A stretch of 64,000 bases of DNA from Albula goreensis (taxonomy: Eukaryota > Chordata > Actinopteri > Albuliformes > Albulidae), in contig CM040742.1 in the NCBI GenBank assembly GCA_022829145.1, positions 9,983,131-10,047,130 of the forward strand, in the 5' to 3' direction. Below are positions 1 through 10,170 of this stretch, piece after piece. The notes beneath the pieces are model-generated. The model did not search any database. It worked only from the letters and a program-made list of their open reading frames with translations, and had not been told where the DNA came from. How positions within the stretch are numbered: position 1 is the stretch's first letter; each line of letters opens with the position of its first letter. A program made the position numbers and the translations under genes.

Positions 1-165
1 GGGGTGTGTGTAGAGTGTTGCTAGGGTTGTGTGTGTAGTGTTGCTAAGGGCATCTGGATAGTTTTGCTATGGGTGTGTGTCCAGTGTTGCTAGGGGTTTG
101 TGGATAGCGCTGCTAGGATTGTGTGTGTAATGTTGCTTGGGGTATATGTATGTTCGTGTGTGCAG
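1..165. repeat. Intronic minisatellite, about 30-bp unit
   Basis: The first 140 bases are imperfect tandem copies of a unit built on AGTGTTGCTAGGG plus GTGTGTGT. The array runs almost to the lipoxygenase splice acceptor at 164-165. It lies in an intron of the lipoxygenase gene, and no coding signal is seen in it. Confidence 0.6.
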
Positions 166-1843
166 GTTTACAGTGGCCTGGGTGGACCTGTACTATCCCA
201 ATGATTCAGATGTGCAGCACGACACAGAACTGCAGATGTGGATCCAGGAAATTTTCACATATGGTGCCCTGGACCAGAAAAGCACAGGTCACACTGCACT
301 ATTCACATAGCACTTGCACACTGTGTTATTCATAAAGCACTAAGGACTAGCACACAAATTACTAGCACACTGCACTGTTCATAAAGCACTAGCCCACTGC
401 ACTTTTCACAAGGCACTAGCACATTACACAATTCATAATGCACTTGCACACTGTAGTATTTACAAAGCACAAGCAACCTGCACTATTTAAAAAGCACCAG
501 CACAGTGCACTGTTCACAAAGCAACAGCACGCTGAACTGTTCACAATGCATCCACAAATCATGCTATTCAACAAGTACTGGCAAACTACACTAGCACATA
601 GTGCTATCCACAAAGCACCAGCACGCTAACATGTTCCTTACTTGTGAACAGTAGTTTCACCAAGTACTCTTGTCTCTAGGCTTCCCGCAGGCCTTCCAGA
701 CCAAGATGGAACTCAGCAAGTTTGTTACCATGGTGATTTTCAGCAGCTCTGCACAGCATGCTGCTGTGAACTTTTCTCAGGTGTGGACAAAAGATATTTC
801 CATTAAGAAATCAATGAATTACATGGTAACTCCTTTTGTCTGGTCTTCAGACTTCTTGAGTCCATCTGTCCTACTGTGCAAAGCAGAAAAATTGAGAATG
901 TTTTTATTAGACATGACATTTTAGTTGTGCAAATAAAGTTGAAATTGCTGCCGTGGGAATTACCATCCAGTGACAATCTGAATTTAAATTCATTTCACTT
1001 GCAAAGTATGTTATACATTACATAAATTAGACATTTCGATGAATTATCACATTTTGGCCTGGTTTATATTTTGGGATTTATGATGCTGTGCCTAGCCTCT
1101 GCCACGTTGACAGGTTCATAGCCGAGAACAACGCAACACCAAACCTGTTGTGGTGGTAGAAATTCAGGAAATAGTGGCATTAACAACCCCCCCACACACT
1201 CACACAGCTGGATTTCAACCTGTGGATGCCAAACTGCCCAGCGACTATGTCCCGCCCCCCTCCACAGTCCAAAGGCTCGGTGACCTGGGAAGACCTGCTG
1301 TCCATGTTGCCTCCAGTCAATGCCACCTGCAGTGTCCTCACCACCCTCACCCTGCTGTCCCAGCCTTCCCTGGACTATGTAAGTGTGACTCCAGCCCAGC
1401 TTATCTAACCAAACTAACCACCAGGGGAACCCAGCCCAGACAATCCAACTCACCTAACCACTGAGATTACCCAACCCAGCCAGCTAACTACTGAAATATA
1501 TACCCAGTTAACCACCCAGCCACCCCACACTCACTACACAGTTAACCAGGTGACATTCTCCCACCTAACCTTGCCCTGCCTAACCAACTCCCACATAACC
1601 ATCCCCTGCCTTTTCACCCTTTCTCTCTCCACCAACCTACATCTCTCTTTTCCTATTTTCCAGGTTCCTCTGGGACAATATCGTGAGCACAACTTTACCA
1701 GTGGCGCCCCCCAGAGGCTGGCGGCGGCCCTGCAGGTGGAGCTGAAAGCTATTGGCAGTGAAATTGCAGAGAGGAACACGAAGCTGACATTGCCATATAC
1801 TTACCTATCTCCAGACCGCATCGAGAACAGTGTGGCTATCTGA
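166..1843 (+). CDS. Arachidonate-type lipoxygenase, C-terminal part (ALOX12B/ALOXE3-like)
   Basis: These are the last four coding exons of an animal lipoxygenase, a non-haem iron dioxygenase that oxidises polyunsaturated fatty acids. Exons: 166-287 (122 bp), 680-780 (101 bp), 1208-1378 (171 bp), 1664-1843 (180 bp, stop TGA). All have AG/GT borders and join in frame, and the sizes are those usual for this family. Iron-site residues are visible: AQHAAVN supplies His and Asn in exon 680-780, and the C-terminal isoleucine of IENSVAI is the last ligand. The stretches [14 protein letters not shown] and LPPVNATC look most like human ALOXE3/ALOX12B, the epidermal or hydroperoxide-isomerase branch. 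The exact paralogue cannot be fixed without the N-terminal half, which lies left of the window. The reading frame is unbroken. An AATAAA at 2246-2251 is a plausible poly(A) signal. Confidence 0.9.
297..625. repeat. Intronic minisatellite, about 27-29-bp unit
   Basis: Degenerate tandem repeat of a unit like GCACACTGCACTATTCACAA AGCACTA, roughly 11 copies, filling most of the lipoxygenase intron between exons 166-287 and 680-780. Short open frames on both strands here come from the repeat. Confidence 0.7.
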
Positions 1844-2245
1844 GAGCTACAGGAAGTGACCTGACAGAGGCTTAATGTTGTAACAACAGTGTCAGCCCAA
1901 ATCTTGTTTTATACAACATTTCAATATTTTCAAGCAGCCATTTCAGTCCAGACATTTACAGACATTTACAGGCATTTAGTGAATGAGGTTTTTTTTTTTT
2001 TTTTTTTGCTGAAGCTATTTTCAAAGTGCGCATATACTGCATCCTGCAAGCATTAGCAAATACATTTCCGCTCATTCCCAAACAGACACATGTATGGGAA
2101 AAGATACACATGTCATACACACAAGCCTCATGGAGGAAAGCTTCACCACACCACAGAGCCTTATCTCGCCATCTCAGACTGGGAGATTTACAGCTTTATG
2201 CATCAGCAAGCAGTCATTTCTCATAATAGTATTGAAATTGTGAAA

Positions 2246-2251
2246 AATAAA
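2246..2251 (+). terminator. Poly(A) signal AATAAA, lipoxygenase gene
   Basis: AATAAA lies about 400 bases after the lipoxygenase stop, in an AT-rich stretch. It is the first good signal downstream of the stop. Nothing else is recognised between here and the tRNA patch at 2803. Confidence 0.5.
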
Positions 2252-2802
2252 ATGGTTTTATGTTTTTATTTTTGCTTGGGTGTTGATCTTTTTTCAGTGT
2301 GTTTATGGCAAGCTGTTTAAGCTTGTATTCAAATTTTTTATTTCAAGAATTACATTGAAACTAGTTATAAGTCAAATTCTTTATATCAAAAATTCATTTT
2401 AACTACTAATAATCTGAATTATTACTATCAAAAATTTTGTTTTAACTTTTTCACATTCATGTCAATTGTGGCTTTCATCAGGAGTTGAATTCCTAGCTAG
2501 CTAGGTTGCAAGCTAGCATCAGTGTAACTCTAAACATGCAAAACAAAACTATAATTTTACCACCTTCAGTCATATAATAGTTAGCTGGTATCTTTGGGAA
2601 TACGTTGTCTCCATTATGATCGGCCAAAGCCATGCCTAGGACTTTCTTGTACTGGCATTCTGACTGATATTCAACATGTCCTTTGATATTTATGTCACAT
2701 TTGCAGAAATGATAAAGACTAGTAGTCTACTAGTAGCTAGTAGCAGAGTATTTGATTCAGATTTTGCAGTCTTGAGAGCTTCTAATACTGAGGTTCCATC
2801 AA

Positions 2803-2882
2803 GCTGTGATGACTGAGAGGTTAAGGCATTGGTCTTGAACTCCAATGTGGTTTCCTCGAGAGGTTTTATCTTTGTGAGCAGG
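2803..2882 (+). pseudogene. Decayed tRNA-Ser copy
   Basis: The stretch aligns over its full length with the intact tRNA-Ser genes 180 and 950 bases downstream. The 5' acceptor GCTGTGA, the D-arm (GAGAGGTTAAGGC) and an anticodon loop CTTGAAC with TGA are kept. The 3' acceptor no longer pairs (GTGAGCA where TCACAGC is needed). The B box has decayed to GGTTTTATCTT from GGTTCGAACCC, and the anticodon stem has a mismatch. It is probably an untranscribed old tandem duplicate. Confidence 0.75.
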
Positions 2883-2985
2883 CCTCCAACCTCTATGTCA
2901 GTAACACAGTAACCACATCAATTTTGAAGCGCAGCAAAACTACAGGGTGTGTGATATTGTCTCATTGCCTTTACATCACATTCAA

Positions 2986-3067
2986 GCTGCGATGGCCGAG
3001 TGGTTAAGGCGTTGGACTTGAAATCCAATGGGGTCTCCCCGCGCAGGTTCGAACCCTGCTCGCAGCG
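2986..3067 (+). tRNA. tRNA-Ser (anticodon UGA)
   Basis: Intact 82-base class II tRNA. Acceptor GCTGCGA pairs perfectly with TCGCAGC, followed by discriminator G. The anticodon stem TTGGA/TCCAA encloses loop CTTGAAA, with TGA at 3019-3021. The variable arm is the long one typical of serine tRNA (GGGGTCTCCCC). The A box lies in TGGCCGAGTGG and the B box is GGTTCGAACCC. A TTTT run at 3093-3096 can end RNA polymerase III transcription. No intron and no encoded CCA, as expected for a eukaryotic gene. Confidence 0.96.
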
Positions 3068-3749
3068 TCCTGGCACATTAGCATTTAGAGTGTTTTGATT
3101 AGGAAATATTTGTGCCAAAATGTCCCACTCCTTTCGTAAAAGAGCAGCTGGTTTTGCTCTAGCCATTCATCAATTAGCTCAACTGCAGTCAGTTAGAGTT
3201 CAGCTTAGTTGGCACCTGCAGACATTGTAAACCTTAGGACAGAGAGCTGAGTGCTGTAGCTTTAACTCAGATGTACATAAACAGTGGCTGTGTCTTCTTC
3301 TGGAACCACCATGAGTAAATCTGCTTTGGTAAATTCAGCTAATTAGCTAACTTAGCCATAAATAGTGTGATAGGGTAATTAGTACACATACATATTTGTA
3401 TTAATTATATTGTAAATGTTTCTAAAGCAAGCAGTTGTCTTAAAGCATATTAAAGAAAATTAAAATGTTAGTTGATGTGATTGATTAAAAAGCCTCAGAT
3501 ATGAATATTCTTAATGGCATGTATAGAGATCTGTGACATAACATGGCATTCAGGCATTGTAAGTGTCCAATTAAGAACAGTATCAGCTTATTGCAATTGA
3601 GAAGGTGATTTGTGGTTTGAACAAAAACCTGCACACACAGTGGGTTCCCAAGACTGAGTTGGGAACCTCTGCTGTAGACTCTTTCCCCTTCAAAGGCAGC
3701 AGTTGTGTAATTTGTCACATTTGATAGAGCAAATTTCAAAATATTTCCA

Positions 3750-3831
3750 GCTGTGATGGCCGAGAGGTTAAGGCGTTGGACTCGAAATCCAATGGGGTTT
3801 CCCCGCACAGGTTCGAACCCTGTTCACAGCG
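3750..3831 (+). tRNA. tRNA-Ser (anticodon CGA)
   Basis: Intact 82-base class II tRNA. Acceptor GCTGTGA pairs with TCACAGC, discriminator G. Anticodon loop CTCGAAA has CGA at 3783-3785. The variable arm is GGGGTTTCCCC and the B box GGTTCGAACCC is perfect. Apart from the anticodon wobble base it differs from the tRNA-Ser(UGA) 680 bases upstream at few positions. The acceptor-stem changes are compensated in pairs (C-G in one gene, T-A in the other), which supports function. The two probably arose by local duplication. No TTTT run follows within 30 bases. Confidence 0.96.
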
Positions 3832-4311
3832 CAGGCATACTTTACCCTTTAACATTATTTCAGTGTGCAAGTTACAACAATTGAGAAAGAGTCAAAGTCT
3901 TTTACAACAATTCATTGACTTAAAAAAGGTGTTGGTTCCATTGGGGAGCATATGTAGAGGTACGATCCATTTCAAACATTAGATGTTGCATTTCCTTCCT
4001 CCCCCCAGCTGAGGGAGCTGTTCTAAAGTGAAGCAAGTACTGGGATACTTTGCACTCAGATGGGAACTGCTACCTCAGCTCTCCCCTCCACTGCCCCAGT
4101 ATTGGAGGAGGGAGGGGGGAGATGAGGTAGTAGTGGAGGAGGATACCTGGTTCATGTATTGGGATTGATCTAACATCTTAACCATTTATCAAAGCAACAC
4201 GACTGCTATATGATTGCACGTGTACTCTAGCATTCAACAGATTGGGATTAACTTTTGCTGCAGGCAGTTAAGCAAGAACTAGTAGTTTCCATGGGCAATT
4301 TGACAAAGACA

Positions 4312-4384
4312 AGGCTCCACCCGGGGTTGAATCCAGCACCATCTGTGTGTAAAACAGACATGAAGACCACTACACTACAGATTG
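4312..4384 (-). pseudogene. Decayed tRNA-Val (UAC) or tRNA-derived relic
   Basis: Read on the minus strand, the stretch carries TAGTGTAGTGG (the A-box region of tRNA-Val), a stem-loop CTGT-TTTACAC-ACAG with anticodon TAC (complement of 4349-4351), and a B-box remnant GGATTCAACCCC. Both acceptor halves are degraded and do not pair. It resembles nuclear tRNA-Val(UAC) too closely for chance but cannot be a working tRNA. It could be a dead gene or the head of an old tRNA-derived SINE; I see no SINE body beyond it. Confidence 0.6.
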
Positions 4385-4389
4385 TCACC

Positions 4390-5560
4390 TGCTTATGATG
4401 AGGTCTTAACCAAACAATTCACATACCACATGTCTACGATGTGGTGATGGGGCGTTGAATTGAATAAAAAAATGTAAGAAGTCGCAATTTGAAGTCTTTG
4501 AGTAAATTATGTGCAACATTGGCTGTAATTGCCAGTTGGAAGTTAAATGGAGTTTCTTTACTGCGTTTTATGGGTGAGAAGCTTTTGAGAAAGGAAGAAA
4601 TAGGCTGTGTTCAAATGGAAGCCATTGGGATTTTGCAATTTTCGTGTTTTAGAAGCTGGAAAATGCTTTTTAACTCTTCAACTGTCAGCAACATTTGCTT
4701 TAGTTTTCTTTTGACCACATCAAATTAAAGGGTAAAATCACAGGTTGTTAAAGAAACCAACGCTGTGAATAGGACTCTAACCTGTGTGGGGAAACCTCAT
4801 TAGCAGTATTTTTGTGAAAACTGTACATTTACTGCAAAATATACTGGTAGGATTTCTGCACAACTTGTTCAATTATCCAATAAAAAAAGTTAAACTTTCC
4901 TTAAGCAAGATTCCAGCTCAACCTCATTGAGAAAATCTGCCCTTTAAGAGGTTTCATTTTTAAGTGGATTGACATACGTTTCTTTGGTGCAAATCGTGAA
5001 ATTTTTCATTAGTCAAAAGAAACTCTTAAATATAGCTTCATTCTCACCCACCCAGTTCAATCCACTGTCAGTGGAGACTGATTAAGGCTATGGTTTCTTT
5101 TCATTCACATGTTGCTTTTCTTGTTTACCATTATATGATGTATTTACGCCATCTAGTGGTGAACAAACACAATGTCGTCAAAATAAAGACAGCGTATACC
5201 ACTTTACCAGTCTACTTCGGGACGACCATGGTAGTGTTATTTAAGTCCTGAATCAGCACAGATAGATGCAGTTATACTATTATCCTAAACAAGACAGATA
5301 TGATCTCGCCTACATGTTATCATGTGTAACCAACAAACTCCAAAACTGTACCTCTCGCAAGTGTTCTGATTTGTTGGTTAATGTTAGATGTTCGCATCAT
5401 ATGTGCTTGATTAAATAAACAGATGTTCTGTTTATTGTATTTAATTACAAATGCCCCAAGCCAAACGAGTTACCTGTAATACTTAAACAATCACGTTTTC
5501 CGGAATGTAGAATATTGTCCTTCTTGCTGTTCCGTATTTCTGCGTCATCAAAAAGAGCCT
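4390..5560. other. Intergenic DNA, no gene seen
   Basis: AT-rich sequence between the tRNA patch and mrps17. Short open frames show no recognisable domain and no splice context. From about 5480 onward the sequence becomes the likely promoter of mrps17. Confidence 0.5.
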
Positions 5561-5590
5561 GTCAAGCACAGCGGCATCGGGCACCATGGC

Positions 5591-5650
5591 ATGGTGAAAT
5601 ACGTTTCTGAGTTCCTGACCTTCAACTGCTTATTTAATACGACCATCAAG
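5591..5650 (+). other. mrps17: Probable 5' exon of mrps17 with an in-frame upstream ATG
   Basis: A GT donor at 5651 closes a plausible first exon. It holds ATG GCA TGG TGA at 5586 and a second ATG at 5591 that stays open to the donor for 20 codons. Spliced to the acceptor ending at 6198, that frame continues through seven codons (GFQNPHN) straight into the canonical Met at 6220. The exon could be purely 5'UTR; the splice itself is inferred from sequence only. Confidence 0.4.
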
Positions 5651-6044
5651 GTATTCTAATTATATCTATTTCACATTGGGTTGCATTGTTTGATCACTGA
5701 AATATAACTTACCTTATCTGAGATTAGTTTCCTTATCCTGCTGCTGTTTTACGACTTAGCTAAAGGTTTGAAGCCTGCTTACATAGCTAGCACTCGTTTC
5801 ATGTCTGTATTTGCAGATTAATTTTACATCAGCTGTAATATTAGCTGTTTCGTTTGCCCTGTTCGCTAGCTAATAGACTGGGTAATACATTTCATTCCAG
5901 TTGGCAAAAATACTTTTCTGTGTACAGGTGAGCAATCAAATTACGTACATAGCTTGTTAGCCATGGCTAATAACTGAAAATGAATAGATTTTAAGATTTT
6001 AACGCCCTTAGAAGCGTAAGTCGTTTCGGTTGCTTGTTCTGTAG

Positions 6045-6045
<1 letters not shown>

Positions 6046-6141
<96 letters not shown>
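6046..6141. repeat. (GT)n microsatellite in mrps17 intron 1
   Basis: About 96 bases of uninterrupted GT dinucleotide, ending about 60 bases before the acceptor of the exon that carries the usual mrps17 start codon. Confidence 0.97.
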
Positions 6142-6142
<1 letters not shown>

Positions 6143-6219
6143 ACTAACTGACTGATTTGAATTGTTATCCATGAATAACTGGATTCTTCCGTCATCAGGG
6201 TTTCCAAAATCCACACAAC

Positions 6220-7006
6220 ATGTCCGTAAAACACGCTTCTGTCCATGCAAAATGGATCATAGGCAGAGTTATCGGCACTAAGATGCAGAAGACGGCTAAG
6301 GTGCGAGTGACCAGGCTCGTGCTAGACCCATACCTTTTGAAGGTAAATCCATACCCTAACATTCACTCTCAGACCATCCATTTGTAGAGAGCCTCAAGGC
6401 TAGTAGGTCAACAAAATCAACTCTGATATGCCTAACTCGAGGTATAATCCCAGGTGTTTTCTCACACCAAACCGCTGAAGGTGAGCTGGGTCATGCTTCA
6501 TTATTACTTGAATGACAGTTTGAAATAATCAATTTGTGGGGTAAAATTCGTATTTACTAGCTGCTAATATGTGTTGTCATGTATGATAAGAGCTCATGTA
6601 ATTCTGTACCTCAGAACTGAATAATCTTTGTGGTTTTGACCCTTACTTCCATTGTGTTCGTCGTTTGTACTTTTGGCTTTGTTTCATGTTTTTGAGATGC
6701 TGTCCTTTATTGCAGTACTACAACAAAAGGAAGACTTACTTTGCACATGATGGTCTGGAGCAGTGTACTGTGGGAGACGTAGTCCTCCTGAAGGCCTTGC
6801 CAGAGAGGAGGGCAAAACACGTGACACATGAACTGGCAGAAATTGTGTACAAGGTGGGGAACGTGGTGGACCCACTGACGGGGAAGAGGGTGGCAGGAGG
6901 CTTGTACCTGGAACCACTTTCGGACACCATGGAACCTCCCACAGAGACGCTGACTGAGAAGCTCCAAGACCTAAACATAACTGCCGCAACATCTTCAAAC
7001 CCCTGA
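6220..7006 (+). CDS. mrps17: Mitochondrial ribosomal protein S17 (uS17m)
   Basis: Encodes a small-subunit mitoribosomal protein of the uS17 family, which binds 12S rRNA. Coding exons: 6220-6342 (41 codons, donor AAG|GTAAAT) and 6716-7006 (acceptor TTGCAG, stop TGA), giving 137 residues; human MRPS17 has about 130. The N-terminal run [20 protein letters not shown] and the later KRKTYFAHD and [20 protein letters not shown] match the family closely. The ATG at 6220 is chosen because the peptide [12 protein letters not shown] aligns with the mammalian start. An upstream exon ending at 5650 (donor AAG|GTATTC) would join at the acceptor at 6197-6198 and supply the 5'UTR or an extended N-terminus. 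Synteny with nipsnap2, psph and cct6a supports orthology. Confidence 0.96.
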
Positions 7007-8302
7007 GACTTGAACGTTCCAGGCCCCGTCCCACCTCACCTCGTCCCTCCCTTGAGGGAAATGTTTTTATTTTGAATCTACATTTTGTGTTGCAGCTGTT
7101 TTGATTTATTGTTTCCTCTAACAAGTCATCTTGTCATCTAATTTTTGGTGTGTGAACACAAGTAAATTACGGTGAGGTGGGTGACCTGTTCCAAAGAGAT
7201 GCATACTGAGGTGCGGAATGTTTCCATGTGTACTGAACAATTGTGTTATTTTCCCTGTGTAATTACTGTAAAATGTTCTTGGTTCAAGATATGTGTCATA
7301 TCTAGCAGTGTCAAAACCCAGTGCAGAGAAGACACATTTGCAGTTCATTCCAAACAAATAATGTTGCTGTTATTTTTCAATTACTCATTCACCCATTTGC
7401 ATGCAACTCTGTGCTAAAGCACAGAATATAGGTAACAGCAGTTAATAAGACAACACAACTCATTTCACTTTTGAGTTAAACAACAGGAATTATAATGAGG
7501 TCATTTTTACTCAAGAGCAGAGGCTGGATTCAAATTGGAGCACAAAGGGGCCTTTGTGATACTGAATTTGATGCAGCTCATCTGCTTGTGTAGATCCAGG
7601 AGCTATTACAGGGTCATATGAGTATAAGTTCATTCAGCAAATTGAATCATCAGCTCTGACTGTGTTCTGAAGGAGGAGGCGCATGTGAGTGATGTCCACA
7701 CCCAGAGTGCCAAACCACAGTGTGGCTACAGAGATCTCATACTTAGTCCTGCAGTTTAAGCCCTGCTGCGGAGGGAAATGTTGTGTGCACTGTTTTAAAA
7801 AAAAAAAAAAAAGTTTTTTTGTTGCTAGCTCACCTCCCCTGGTTTAATAGGTCTGAATCTGTTGCTAAAGGTGACAACTAAAACCAGCACGCCCTATAGC
7901 TCTCCAGGACGAGCGCTGGACGCCCTTTCATTAGTGATGGGAGACTAAGGCATCATGGCACCAGAATCAGAAGGGCTACAATGTTACCAGTAACTCATAT
8001 CTTAACCAATCAGTGTACAACAGTAAGGCACTTTTGATTTGATTGGTTTAAATCACTCTGTGTGGAACAGCTAATTGTAGCTCAATGCATTTTTGTGATA
8101 CCTTAGTCAGCAATCACTAATCACCACCTAGGCAGTGACAGGAGGACTTTATTGATGGCTGTAATCTGTATTTAAGTGGGAAGCTCAATAAATAAATTAA
8201 CTCATCTGGTCAGTTATCATCCACACACTGCATGTCATTTTCTGCTTCTTTGTATCACATGCTTTGTTTTCCAAGTTCGGCATGGTGATATTTAACATAC
8301 AG

Positions 8303-8340
<38 letters not shown>

Positions 8341-8778
8341 TTGATTTTGGTATTTGTGTCTTCAATTTAAAAAAAAAAATTGAAGTTACCCAGACTTGGG
8401 TATCAGTCCGAACAAAAAATAATCTATATTTCATGAGGGATATGAACAGTATTATAAACTTGACGAGCTGGTGAATGACACACAACAAACTAGATGGATT
8501 TGATTTTAAGTATTTGGTGTCAGGCTTGTAATTCAGATTGCTTGGTTTTTCATACACTTCATTTTCTGATGGTAATCTTTTGAAGAAGAAATGTGCATGA
8601 AATTGCTCAAGTCTTTCTGTACAAAAGTGGCACATTTACTCTGTGAAGACGTTCCTGGCATACCGAATTCTTTAGGAAGTATCGTAAGTCGCTTTGTCTC
8701 CCTCTGGTGGCGAAGCTCAGCAAAGACTATCTACGTCGCACTATTTTGGCAGGAACTGATCAGGGTATTCAAAGAAAG
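7007..8778. other. mrps17 3'UTR and intergenic spacer
   Basis: No coding exon is recognised. A poly(A) run sits near 7797-7813 and an AATAAA at 8187-8192 is a candidate mrps17 poly(A) signal. A (GT)n run of about 35 bases is at 8305-8339. The last 80-90 bases before 8779 should hold the nipsnap2 promoter and 5'UTR. Confidence 0.45.
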
Positions 8779-10134
8779 ATGGCGACTCGAGTCCTTCAGA
8801 GCGTGGGAAATGGCCTGAATCAGGCACGAAACAGAGTGTTAATGAACGGACCGATCATTGTTGCAACTAGGTAAGCATTTAGTTTTAAAGGTCGTCAGTA
8901 CATCTGGCGAGACCTGAAAAAGCGGTTTCGTGTTCTTTCACTGCTTGGTCGCTATGATCTGACGGCCCTTGATTTAAGTACCGTCAACGCTAGCTGTGCA
9001 AAACTGCGCCTCCTTCACAACAGCCAGTAACGTTAAGCAAGTTGTGGTTAGTTTGCATTGAAGAAACCTCTCACGGATTTTATGGTTTTTGCAGAGGGAC
9101 ACACGTGTAAACTTGTCACGTATTTACAAAATTATTTGGCATGGTTAAACGGCTGGGAGCCACTGTAATAGGACACGGAGAACTATTTTGCAGGAAGTTT
9201 AGCCTACTCTGTAAGCTAGCAGTCCTGGCTGTGTTTGTACGCCTAGCCATAGCATGCTGCCATGTAGCCAGCAGTGGGGTAGCTCAAGGTCATTATATTA
9301 AAGAATAGCTGCATTTGTCCACTTACGATTTATTGCTAATGTCGTTGTCGACGACAGTTTTATATGAAACACCAGTTGTTTAATTTTGACAATTTACCCT
9401 ATGAACTTGTCAAAGTCATCAGTGACTCACTCCGATTTCATCAGTGTTGTTAGTGTCATAAGTTGGCTAGCTAGGTGACTCACTTAACTATTCATGCAAA
9501 TCTCGGCCAGGTGTCCAACAAATATTTTAGTGTAAGGTTTGTTTTTGCAAAAGACCTTAAAGCTTGAGTCATCTGCTACAATCGCACAAATTATGGTGGG
9601 CTCATCTGAACTCGGATGGAGCACAAAGGATTAAAGTAGCCAGCTATACAGACTAAACCGTTTGCTAACTGCTAACGTTACCAAGCAAACTCTCAAATTA
9701 ACAACAATTAACAGTTTGCCAAAAACAATGGATTTATATCGCCAATTGCAACTGCTTTTTTGACATATTTATTCTGACCGGTAGCGTGGCAGAAGAGAAT
9801 GTGTACATTGACCGCTTTACTAGTGTACCTTGATAAATGTGTTTTCTGAAGTTCATGTCAAATTGCCTATGGTGTGAGCTACCTCTATCTTTGTTTTGCT
9901 TCTCTTGTTTGTTGGGTTTTATTTGGTGACACACATAGATTACTAGCATTATCTAAGTTAAATAGTGAGTGTGTTTCTGTCACATAGATTTACCTCGGCA
10001 TAGTCAGCCCCAGTTTGCGTGACCTTTGTTACCTCTGGGGTAGACCTTAGGGGAGGAGGCATTCGAATTATTGTAAAATAATTCGAAAATGCAGTATGGC
10101 CAGAACGAGCATGATTTGGAAATAAAGACACTCT

Positions 10135-10170
<36 letters not shown>

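Noticed and set aside
1064-1453. 129-codon minus-strand frame
   Set aside because: Antisense shadow of the 171-bp lipoxygenase exon, with no family resemblance.
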